Assembly: GCF_018691265.1 (NCBI RefSeq)
Contig: NW_024881321.1
Location: 25,827,698 to 25,891,697, forward strand
Origin: Tyto alba
Lineage: Eukaryota > Chordata > Aves > Strigiformes > Tytonidae
Length of the DNA stretch: 64,000 nt
Direction of reading: 5' to 3'
Below are positions 26,199-37,100 of this stretch, piece after piece (within the stretch, counting starts at the first letter, position 1; each line of letters opens with the position of its first letter). The notes under the pieces were generated by a model. That model saw only the letters and a program-made list of their open reading frames with translations, did no database searches and was not told the origin of the DNA. The position numbers and the translations under genes are program-made.

Positions 26199-26223
26199 AA
26201 TAAATGTATGTTCTTTTTTTTTT
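26199..26223 (+). terminator. LTR polyadenylation signal and downstream T-rich element
   Basis: AATAAA at 26199-26204 is followed by TGTATG and a T-run at about 26206-26223, the layout of a working poly(A) site. It is in the sense of GPC5, so it could end intron-2 transcripts early if used. Confidence 0.6.
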
Positions 26224-26569
26224 CTTTCCCTAATGAGTCTGCCTTTTGCTCGTGATCATAAAGGGGGATTTTTCCCCATCCCAGTCCTATCTTGAACCCC
26301 AAGCCTGGCTCTCTGTCCCTTCTCATTGCCAGAGGGGAAGGGAGAGAGAGCTGCTGCATTGTGGTTGGCTGCCAATCAGGCCTAAACCACAAGAGATGGT
26401 TAACTATATAGGCTGGAGGAAGTCAAACTCATCTGTATTGCTTTTTAGTCCCAGGTCCCTGGAGTAGAGTTTTGTTTCAGTGGGCACAAGTTGGCTCGCA
26501 TCAATCTTAGGAGCAAGGTGGCATTTAGACACTACAGATGATCAGGATAGATGGGAATGAACAGGGGAG

Positions 26570-26990
26570 CTAACTTGCTTGGTCTTGTATACATAGCTAT
26601 ACTCTGATTAGTCTTCCAGGAAACTTTTGACAGTCCATCAACAGAAGTATTTAGTGGACAAACAAGATACAAGATAGAAGATAAAATCCTTGTATGACTG
26701 AATAACTGGGGTGGGAGAGGGAAAGAACAAATTAAAAAAAATATGGGAAGAAATGGTTGATTCTTACAGTGGCGGGAGGTCACCAAAGTGTTGTTCAAGG
26801 GTGTGTGCTGTTCAACATAGAGCAAAAAAGAACATGGAAGAAACAAAAAGTAAAGCAATGATCATGATCATAAGTTATACAAGGTAGTATAGAAGAGGGC
26901 CAGATACAGCAGGTTGCAGAAAGACTTTACAAGGTAGGCTAAATAGGAATTTAAATGGCAAACAAAATCCAGTAAAATTACTTGTCAAGC
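26570..26990 (+). mobile_element. Ancient CR1-type LINE fragment, RT palm region
   Basis: CTTCCAGGAAACTTTTGACA resembles the DFSKAFD-type motif, and GTGGCGGGAGGTCACCAAAG followed by TGTTGTTCAAGGGTGTGTGC resembles the segment leading to GVPQGS. A later AGGTTGCAGAAAGACTTTAC fits the following QxDL..L segment. Divergence is strong, and boundaries and subfamily are uncertain. It starts about 180 bp after the LTR. Confidence 0.55.
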
Positions 26991-27489
26991 GTTATATATG
27001 GGTAAAATAAGTCCTGTTTCTTGCAGAAAATGGTAGTCTCTGTGTTGACCAGTAATAAGATCTTGTGACTGTGATAGGTAGTTGTGTGAAAAACGCAGCT
27101 TGATGCTCTGTAGTAGTTAAAAAAAGTAAGTAGCATATTAGGAACTGTTAGAAAAGGAACAGATAGCAAAGCAGGAACTAATGTATGTTGTTATGTAAAT
27201 TCATGTTGTACTGCATTTTGAATACCATGTGCAGTAGACTACTGACATAAGCTTTGAAATCCCTTGTCATTGAATCTCTCTGACTTCTAAATAGAAAAAT
27301 CCTTCAACATCATCTGTCAGGAAAGTTACAGTTGTCATTTATCCTTTCTTGAGGAAGAATGAGAGGTTTGATGACTTCTTAGAGTTGCTTTAATCTGTAT
27401 TTTATTTTGGGATTTTATTTTTGCAGTTCATCAGTAGCTACAATATTCTGGGTACTGAAGAGGTCTTTAATAACTGAAACAGTAACAAC

Positions 27490-27720
27490 AACCAGTGTCT
27501 GGGAGCTCAGCCAGATGGACTCAGATGGGAAATAAGCCATAAATTTTAATAGTCAAGGTGACTGACCACTGGAACAGGCTTATCTATGAGATGGTAGAAT
27601 ATCAACCCCATCTCAAGTTCTTCAGTTCAGGATTAGCATCAGCTTTTGAAGATGTGCTGTGATCAAGTGCCAGCTACTGTCCTATTTTGTATAGAAATCA
27701 GATTCTGTGATCCCACTCTA
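27490..27720 (+). mobile_element. Old CR1 3'-terminal fragment
   Basis: GACTGACCACTGGAACAGGC followed by TTATCTATGAGATGGTAGAA resembles the CR1 segment ACCACTGGAACAGGTTGCCC-AGAGAGGTGGT. Further on, AAGATGTGCTGTGATCAAGT and ATCAGATTCTGTGATCC fit the usual 3' tail. Sequence between is strongly decayed. Confidence 0.6.
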
Positions 27721-30700
27721 GTCTTAAAAATGGTGAGTGTGAACATATGAAGGCATTCATCGTAGTACAGTCTGGCACTAGAATTGTTCCTTGAAAGATG
27801 AATAATGTAAATTTAATCAGAAAACTAAATACAGTGTACCCCACACACATCCCTCCAGAGTTTTTCTCCTCAGGCAGAGAGTTAATGGAAGACTACCTAC
27901 TGAGTTATTCAAGTTCTTTGAGCAGTTTTATGACTAAGTGGGATTTAGCGTGGCATGTGTATCATGAAATTCGTCTCAAGTATGAATATCACATCAAGTG
28001 TTTATGGTTGCTTTGGATTCTCTTTGCATGCTTTATACGTTTTTTAAGGACCTTAGGACCCATGAAATTTGTATCCTTTGTGAATCCTTTCTGGATTGCT
28101 AGGCTTAGGGGTATCAAGTCATGTTACACATTTAAGCCTTGAAGTCACTTTCACTTATTTCTTTCAACATCACAGACTTGTATACCACTGACATTATTGC
28201 TCTGTGCTGTCAGTTTTTTGTATAATTATTCATTAAGGCTTTTTTTAAAAACAGATAATGGCCAAAATTTCTTCCCTTTCTCTTTGCACTCTTCACCGTG
28301 ATTCATACTGTTTAACTGAATTTAGCTCCATCTTCTAAGAAAGTAGTATTTAAAGCCTGAAATACATCAGTGGAACTTCAAATCATCAAGTTTTCCAGCA
28401 AAACAGGACTTTAAAGATTTTACAAACATTTTATTTTTTGGTCACAAACGGAGAAAGGTTGTGCAAGAGAACTACTCTATTTCTTACCAATCTAAAATAC
28501 CTTCAGCATCTTGAAATCTTGCAACACAGTTATTTCACCATGAAGAAACAATCCCTTCCTGGCACCCCACCCCACCCCCCTTGCCCCCGTGTCCTTTTCA
28601 GTTTATCAAATTAAATGCATAGCATAATACAGGGAAAGAATAACTTTGGAAGCAAGTTGCCATGATTTATTATTACTTGTTAAATGAGTCCTTACATGAA
28701 ATAATATTTTGCCTCTTTTCTTTAGCAGACTGATACTTAACATGCCTTATAAGTTACCTACATATAAAGTGAAACCAGGTTATTTTTTATACCTGGTTGT
28801 CTAGTGAATATTATTTTGAGCTGTTGTTCATTTTCGCTTTCCACTTTTATCTTTTGTGATGTATGACTCTGTTACTATGGTAAGTGTATAGGATTGAGAA
28901 CATGCCTAGCTGAAGGAGGTAAATAAATGCAAGGATGACAAAATATGACTTTTTTATAAAGTATAATTAAAATTCTATTTTTTGCTGGATTTTATTATAT
29001 AAAATAAGTTAGGCAAAAATTTGTAGATAGAGATAATTTGTCTTATGATCTATAGTGAGTGGATAAACTTTCAACTGTGGTTTTTGAGATCTTGAAAAGA
29101 TATTACCTCTGTCTACAAATTCGGGTCTTATATGTGTCATTAGGTCATCCGAATTGCAAGAACACTACAATATTAGATAGCGTACTTTGGATATATGAAA
29201 AATAATCCAAAGAGAAAATTCTTGTTCTCCATACTGTTTCAATTAAGTTCTACTTAAGGAGTTTTTGAAAGAGTGTTTTGCTTTGTCCATTCCCACATCT
29301 ATTTCCAACACCAGTATCTAGTTGCCCTGTGAAGACCAAGGCCTGTTCTTAATCTAGTTGTTATTAACCTAGTAAGGTTATGCCTCTCAGGACCTTTGAG
29401 AAATGCATTAAGTGAAAGGACTAGCATTTTTACTTGTAATTTACTTTTATGTCTTGTTGCTTTGATAAGTTTTCAAAAATCAGATGTAGCAGCTGCTTCT
29501 AAGTATTTACCTGGTGAGAGCACAACGGTAAGAATCTTCCCTGAAGCTTTAATTATGCTACTTTTAAGCAAACACATAATTTTCACCCTTTCCCTTTAGG
29601 GAAGGAAAAGATGCCTACCTAGAAATGGACAGTAGGGGGACTTGGACTCTGTTCTCTGTACTATTTATGTATTTTATTTTAAACAGCTAGTGGATTTGAA
29701 ACAACAGTAGAAACTGGAATGCTTCTAACACTGCCATAACTGTGTCTTTGATGCAGGGACTAAACCAGTAGGTCTTTCTGCCCTTATCTGAGTTTTTGAT
29801 GATTAAGGTGGAGCTAGGTTTCTTTTGCCTGCTCTTCTTCCTGCCCTGAGAATCTTACATCCCTGGCCAGAGGGTGGCTGGCTGAGCTTCCACAGGAGTA
29901 GTGGAAGGTGTTTTCTCCCACACTGCTTGGTAGTCCCAAGGACGAGTCCCATCTGGCTCCTTCCAGATTTAAAGAGGAGGATTTGTGTGTTTATGGACTG
30001 AATACAACTTAATGTTTGGATTTGTATGTATCAATGTATGTACATGAGTGGTTTCATCTGTTTGAATATGTATTTATTTATTATAAGCTTAATGCAACAT
30101 CAGAGTGTTTTAAGTAAGTTTTAAGTAGTTTGATTGGAAACCTGATGATTATTCTTTAAAATTTATACCATATCATAATGATAGTTATCTTTCAATAAAA
30201 GTGCTAGACTGGACTACAGTGTTCAATCCTTAGTAATACCATAGATTTCCAACATGGACTAAGAAGTCATTTAATCACTCTGGGGGAATACAGTCCTACC
30301 TAAACTATGAGTTAATCAACTAAAAGTGTAGCTGGATTCTGGACAGTGATACAGACCAACTGTTTTCAACATTACCTCGGTATGTGCGTGCTTTAGCAAC
30401 TTCTGCTCAGAGAGAAGAGAAGGAAGCAAAGCTGCGTTGTTAGAATAGGGGACAGGGGAACTCAGAAAGTTGGCTCCGTAGTCTTGTGTAGGTGCTTTTA
30501 CATTAGCAATTTAGGTTGAATTAAGAGAGCTCTTTTGAAGGGATTCTCCCACCTGTTTTCACGGACTCTGCTTTGACTTGCATCACTCAGCAGTTTCACA
30601 GTTCACAAGCTTGACTCCTTACAGATGAATCTAAACTGAATTATGCCTTTCAGGATTATATCTAATTTTCTCCGCCTACTAGTGGGCATGGGATCTGTGG

Positions 30701-31374
30701 AACTAGAATATATCTGAAATAAAGTAATCTAAAATTCAAGCCGTGTGAACACTGGATCATCTGCACCAACTGTTTCACTCTGTAAATCCATTCCGGTTAC
30801 ACCACAGAGCTTGGTGATGTACTTAGCCTATGTGATCTTCAGTAGAGTAGCCCCGTCCATTAAGGAATTTCCATCCTTATTACCATTTTTGGAAGTGAGA
30901 TTATTTAGCATTTTTGGGGACCAAATTCTTAAAGGCTTCTCATTTTAATTCATCAAAATATCTTTAAGACTGATGATATCTCCTTTTATGTTCATGTGTA
31001 TTATATCATGATGGTAAGACGGCATAAGTCCATTTAAGACATCTTCTAGTACTTCAGAGAAAGCTTTAAAACAGTGTAAGAAGTTTACGTGTTTTGCAGT
31101 AACCCTTTTATTGTGCATTGTGCAAATGTAACTCTCTCTTTGGGTAAAATGATTGCTACTCAAATAATAGAGAAAAAATACATTATATTTAAATGGAAAT
31201 GGATAAGGATGTATATTCCATCAGGAATGTGGTAAGGTAAGTAGTTTTCACAAAACTACTTCTGTACAGTATCATGGGATATTTAATAGCTGCTAACATC
31301 CAGGATGTTGATTTCAAATCTCCTTTTCACCAACTGGGATAGTATCTTGTAATGAAATGAGTTACAATAAGGGT
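27721..31374. other. Unassigned intronic sequence
   Basis: Contains the minus-strand quadruplex motif. A 114-aa frame at 27798-28142 has no recognisable domain. 29760-29960 is GC-richer without a known match. Confidence 0.55.
28565..28588 (-). other. G-quadruplex motif on the minus strand
   Basis: The + strand has CCCC, CCCC, CCCCCC and CCCCC runs, which on the minus strand give four G-runs with loops of 3, 1 and 1 bases. Short loops and long runs predict a stable quadruplex. The G-rich strand is the template strand of GPC5. Confidence 0.65.
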
Positions 31375-32330
31375 TAAGGTCCTGGAGGGAAGAAAGCAAG
31401 CCAGTCCAAGAAAGCTGGTTGATATTCAAGGATCACCTCCTCCCAGATCAGGAGCAGTTCATCCCAAGAAGCAGGAAATCAGGCAAAAATTCTAGAAAGC
31501 CCATGTGGATGAGCAGGGAGATTCTGGTAAAATTGAAACACACCAAGGAAGTATACAGAGGGTGGAAGCAAGGATGAGTTACCTGGGCAGAATACAGAGA
31601 AGCTGATAAGTGTGGGCTGGATGAGCAGCCAGTGAGGTGGATTGAAAACTGGTTGACCATCCAGGCCTAGAGGGTGGTGATTGCTGGCACAAAGTCTAGG
31701 TGGAGGCCAGTGGTGTACCCCAGGGATCAATACTGGATCCAATCCTACTCAACATCTTCATTAATTATCTGGATGATGGTTCAGAGTGTACCCTTATCAG
31801 TTTTGTTGATGACACAAAACTGGGAGGAGTGGCTGATACATGAGAAGGTTTTGCAGCCACCCAGAGGGACCTGCACAGGCTGGAGAAATGGGCTGATGGG
31901 AACCTGATGGAGTTCAACAGAGGCAATGCCAAGTCCTGCCCCTGGGGAAGAGTTATCTCAGGCAACAGAACATGCTGGGGGCCAACTGACTGGAAGTCAG
32001 CTGTGCGGAAGAGGAGCTGAGTGTCCTGTTAGACACCAAGTTGGACATGAGCCAACAATGAGCCCTTGTGGTGAAGACCACCAACAGCCTCCTGGGCTGC
32101 ATTAGGAGGAGTGTTGCTGTCAGGTCAAGGGAGGTGATCCTTCCCCTCCACTCAGCACAGGTGAAACCACATCTGGAGGTGTATCTAGTTCTAGGCTCCC
32201 CAGTACAGGAAAGATACAGAGCTACTGGAAAAGGCCAGTGAAGGGTCACAAGAATCACTAATGAACTGGAGCATCTCTCCTGTGAGCAAAGGCTGGGAGA
32301 GCCAGGCCGATTTAGCCTAGATTTAGCCAT
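31375..32330 (+). mobile_element. CR1 copy with internal deletion of the RT finger/palm region
   Basis: From 31375 the sense frame gives the linker (SPRKLVDIQ-type decay of QESWLIFKDH, then SRKSGKNSRKPMWMSRE..). At about 31600-31611, WAEYREAD jumps straight to KCGLDEQPVRWIENWL, which in intact CR1 lies roughly 200-250 codons further on. Then comes [18 protein letters not shown] at about 31712-31765, and the catalytic box FVDD at 31801-31812 (usually FADD), followed by TKLGG. A TGA at 31841-31843 ends the frame. Homology continues through a cysteine-to-LGS segment to about 32330, matching ERLRELGLFSLEK at the nucleotide level, where it stops without a CR1 3' tail. Not coding-competent. Confidence 0.9.
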
Positions 32331-34113
32331 AGCTAAGACTGCCGTGTTGTTTTATGCTTTTAAGGGTTCAGAACTGGAGAAGGTGAATCTTTCCATAACA
32401 TTATTGGTGATTGCACAAAATCTGACTGTGCTAGCATACCTAAACATAGGGGTGGGTTCAGATGACTCAGTAAAGGTCTCTTGTGTAACTCTACCTCTGT
32501 AACCCCCTTTGGTTACCTCCTCTGCTGCCCACAGTTCAGCAGGCTGTGTGCCAGGGTCTGTCTGCTGGGGTGCAGCTGTGCATAACCTTGGCTCTGACTT
32601 CTGAGGAGGTTCTGTGTACTGGCTGCCACCTCCTGTAGTGTGCCACTGCCATCACTGCCCTGGATCCAGCAGTCCCCTGCATCGTTCCTTTCCATTCTCT
32701 CTGCCAAGTCCATGTTAACTGACGAATCCACACCAACATGCCATGGTACCTGGGCTCCTGACCTCTAGTGCTCCCTAGGCATTCATAAAATAGGAAAGCA
32801 GACACAGGCCTGTTCTACCCTGCTAAGATTGCAAACCCAGCAGGCAACTTCTTGTACGGTCTGGTGTCTCCTAACCCAGCTGAGATAGACCCACTGTGCA
32901 AACTCCTCTGTAAATCTTAAGTTACTTGATTTTTCATTACATAGTTTGGGTCCCAAAGGGACAAAAACGCCTGAGCTGTGGTTGCCTTCAGAATAGACAT
33001 GCCTTTTAAATATAATGAAGAGACTGGAGGGGCTTTTCTTTCTTTGTTTCCTTAAGAAGCATGTATTTTTCAAGCACTGTAATCGTTTGGCTGATGGAAC
33101 ACAGCCAGAGATACACAAGTTGGTCCATCTTTACAGTTGAACCATCTTCTGGTAGGCTGTAAAAATGGAGGATTTGCAAATGCTAGCTGTTTAGCTTAGA
33201 ATGGATTTTAATGATAACTGAGGTTACTGTCTGTATTAAGAAAGAAACAGAGTGAGAAATTTACTGCAGAGTGCTGGAAGAGTCAAGTTATCCTCCTATT
33301 GGATTGCCTTTTGAGTGCAGATTTTTTCTTAACATGACACTGTATGTGCAAGACTCCTTAAGACCAGACCACCATATCCCTCATCCAGGCACTAGCTCTT
33401 CAGAACAGACCTACGACCAAGTATGGACTGGGCTTAGTTTAACATAAAGGAATTTTGTAAAAGGAAATTTATGGGAGAATGTAAACATCATAAACTTTGG
33501 AAACCACAGGAGAGACCCATAGCTGTCATTTTGGAAGAACACACCTGTGACTGGTTTATTATACAAAAGATGTTAAGGAAGGGCCTATGAGACCTATGGG
33601 CAGGTAGAAACATGACAAGGAATGTTAATGTATGAGAAGGAGGTGGCGGTGATCATAGGAAGTGCAAGATGTCTTTGAGGAAAATAGAGCAGTTATCCCT
33701 TAATTTGGAATTTAGAAAAATTGAAAAAAAAAAAAAAGAAATCAATACTTATGCATACTTTGTTTTTTTGCCTTTCCTCTAAATGTTGTGTGCAAAGAGT
33801 TAATCTAATTCAGTTGGTTTTAATACACCTTCAAGGAAGCAGTCAATGTTTTAGATGTTAAATATTTTAACGACATAGAGATCCAGATAAATTGTATTGC
33901 TGCTTTTTTTCTGTCTGTGTACAGCACGAATATCATAGTCTTCCTTGCCTGAGGAGGCCACAGACAACTGGTTTGGCTAAAGACAAAGATTAAACTAAGA
34001 TTAAACTTCATTCCCAAATATTGTCCTCAGAAGGTCCAGCATATCTAACTTGAGGAGAATGTTACAGTGTGTGTCCAGACCTTTTGTTTTAATAATTTTT
34101 CCTATGGATAAGT

Positions 34114-34192
34114 GTTTTTTTTTTGTTTGTTTGGTGTTTGGTTTTTTGTTTGTTTGTTTGTTTGTTTTTGTTTGTTTTGTTTTTGTTTTTTT
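34114..34192. repeat. (GTTT)n simple repeat
   Basis: Repeats of GTTT with variants GTTTT and GGTGTTTG. Open frames across it on both strands are repeat artefacts. Confidence 0.95.
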
Positions 34193-37100
34193 AAAGAGAT
34201 TGTACCTCATCTTTATACCAATTTCAGAAGACAAATGTATTGCAAAGATAAACCCCATTATATTGCCAGGGAAACACAGGTAGTAGTCACTCTCAGGTTA
34301 GAGAGAATCCTTGGTAATGCCTTTGATAGATGTGTTGAGTTCTTAAACAGAAGAAATGGGGAGGAATAAAGACATATCCAGTGACAAAAAGATAACAGTT
34401 TATAGCCAGCTCACAGAGCATTGAGGAGTCCTGGTTCTTTTATTTTTACTTACTTTATTTTTTTTATATCAATTGTACCTTTTAAAATGGAATACTTCAT
34501 TCTCTTGCTCATGCATGTACATTTCTTGTCTGATTTATGTGGTCTTCCTTCTTATGCTCATAACTTTCTATCTGCTTTTATTTTGATTATTTTTAGTTAA
34601 TACTTTCATTTGACTTAGATTAAAATCAGTAGTGTTAAAAGCAAAGCTGTTCTGTTACTGTTTATTAGACAAATTAAGCAGTTTTTGTGATTTGGTTTCA
34701 TAAGTGCAAACTTCTAATATTATATTTGGTGACCTGGAACCTCTTACCTGGCTGCAGGGACTCTTCTGGAGAAGTTCAGGTTTCCTGTGGATTGTATGCC
34801 ATGGCTTCTTGGCTATCACAGGTACTGTGGGGCTATTCCAGTAGCACTGTATGTTTATGGCTTGATAGCTGCTATTCAAATTGCTTGTAAGTAGCTTTTA
34901 TCTGCAGTAGTGTTGATGAGAGTGGAAATGATGGATAATTGCATTTTTAACACTGTTATTTAGGAATTATCTGAACACAATGAGATTGGGAAAATAAGCT
35001 ATTTGTTACTGGGCAGGCATGAACAGCTTAGTATATGTCTATAGTTTCGTGGAATGCATGCAAGAATCTGGCTTCCCAGGGAAGAACAAGTGAGTTCTTG
35101 ATATAGTGACATCCTTTTACGGTCTTTGCTGAAGTTACACAGTTCTTTTGCCATGTTAAGATGCCAGCAGAGGTCCCTAATTCCTGGAAAGTATCCTGAT
35201 TCCTGCAAAGAGAGGTTTAATGTCAGAGGTAGAATTACACAGATGGGCTAATACCTAGTCAGGTATTTTTTTAAAAATTTTCCTTTTCCAGATATTGTTG
35301 CTTATTAAAATACCTAAGAGCAAGGTTCAATTCCTGTCAAGGGGAGTGTTGGACAATGCCTTGATGTGGATCAAGACTTGAAACATGAATTCTGTTTGAC
35401 ATGCCATATGTAGTGATAGAATCACATATTTAGTGTTAAGATATCAGAAACTCAAAATAGCATAATAAATGTACATTGTTTCAATGTACTGTTTTTTTAA
35501 CTAGACACCATTTTGTATCATCATTTAAATTGTTCTGATGGCAGTACTTATGGTTTCCTTTTCCTTCATTCTCTCCCAAAAAGGTTTAGAAGTCAAAAGA
35601 AATAGCATTTTCTTACGTGTCTCTGAAACTCTTTAAAGAAAATAAAGGGCTCTCTTTTTAGACAGTGAGAGCATTTCAGTCAAAACTAACTTGATCAAAC
35701 ATAACAGATGACCGAGTTTATAACTGTGCTTTCAAAAGACAGCTTTGTTGATAATGTGAAAGTTAAGCAATTAGTTTGCTTTTCCAGACTTCTCAGCTGT
35801 TATTCACAAGGAAAGTATTGTGAGAAATTCTACTCTTGCCTTTGACCCTTTCCTTCACACTTATAAATACATGAAAGTGGAAACCAGTGTTCTCTGTTCT
35901 TCATAGATATTTTGCTTAAAGCTCTCATAAGAATAACCATGAAAGATTGCATGTAATCATTTATAAATATAGTTTCTCTAATACTTCTCTTTCAAGAAGA
36001 ATAAAGAAAACCATTGTGGTTACATTTGCTTCAAAAGTTAAAACTATTTGCGTTGAATGCCTGCAGTATCAGTCTGAAGGAAAAGTCGTTTGAGGAACAT
36101 CTTATAGCTAAACAGTTTTTGCTACTGTAGATCTGAACCTACAGGCACAGTAATCCAGCAAATTTCAGTGTATGTTGTCTCTTCTAGTACAGAAAAAGTA
36201 AGTGTTTTTGCAACATACACGACTGTGTTCAGGTTAAATATTTTTTTTTCTTTTTCTATACATTCTTGTAGAAAGGATAGGTATTTGTCCCACCCTCCTG
36301 TTCATACACTGAATGTGTGAAGACTTTGAAGTCCAGGATTTACATTTTTTCATTTGAGCAGTGGTAAGTGGAGAGTACACCTCACTGAAATTAGTTTGAT
36401 AGCATTGTGGTTTCTCATTGAGTCACTCAAGGCAGCTGAGTGGTAGAACCACTGAGAAAATTAATTCATCTGTTGAGGATGTGCTGAAAGGCTTTTCTGA
36501 GACAAGTCACCTGAATTTGCCATTGAAAGACACCTATTTCCTACTGTTGTCTGCTCATGCTTAGTGATTATAAGTTATAGAAAATCTGCTGAAAGTAATT
36601 CTGTCCTAAATTAGGCACTTCAACTCCAGTGTAATGTGTGGAGAGAAAGGATAATGCAGCGCACCAAAGTCAGACTCCTGGAGATACTTTTTTCCAATAA
36701 CAACAGAAAGAGCCTAGGGCCACAAGACTCCTTATTGTCTATACCTAAGTGGAGTGCAATTGAGTGGCTGGACTAAATCCAAAAAGGTATCAAAAGCCAG
36801 CTTCCTTCCACTTAACTTGGATACCTAAGTTAGGAGTCTAGCTTTCCTGGGCTCCTTTGTAGTCAACAGTGAGAGAAAGGTACTTGCAGAGGAAGATTAG
36901 CCTGCTACTTCATTTCCTACCTCAGTGCCTCAATTGGTAACTGAAGTTAGACAATGTGAGTTAAGGTATCAAGTCCAATCAATTTCAGTAGGAATTGGGT
37001 TGCCATTGTGAATTTGGGTATTAAGAGCCATATTCATTATCTTTAAATATTCTGGTTTCTAACGTCTATTATCAGACCTTGTGCAAATAGAGGTTCGGCT

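Larger units (their letters stand above)
25321..26391 (+). mobile_element. Solo LTR of an avian endogenous retrovirus, same sense as GPC5
   Basis: It starts TGTCCTGGGTTG and ends AAACCACA, the usual TG...CA ends, and is the most GC- and CpG-rich block in the window. Order inside: a U3 with CCAAT and TATTTAA; GAACACCAAGGTCAGTG downstream of the likely start site; repeated GGAGCAG units; GAGCCCGGGAAGAAGGGAGG then GGTGGGGGGAAGGTG; AATAAA with a T-rich stretch; then TGAGTCTGCCTTTTGCTCGT. This order matches a widespread ERVL-like LTR family of birds, recalled not searched. No internal gag, pol or env sequence is attached. Flanks GATAG on the left and AGAGA on the right give no clear target-site duplication. 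A GGGGA/TCCCC inverted repeat lies at 26264-26277. Open frames across it (for example 25685-26191) are not genes. Confidence 0.87.

Noticed and set aside
27798..28142. 114-aa plus-strand frame
   Set aside because: No family recognised. It lies in intron 2 with no sign of a promoter or retrogene features such as a poly(A) tail and target-site duplication.
31953..32330. 125-aa minus-strand frame
   Set aside because: It is antisense to the plus-strand CR1 reverse-transcriptase relic.
32536..32805. 89-aa minus-strand frame in a GC-richer patch
   Set aside because: Tryptophan- and arginine-rich composition suggested a repeat relic, but I could match it to no family, so I make no call beyond the patch itself.
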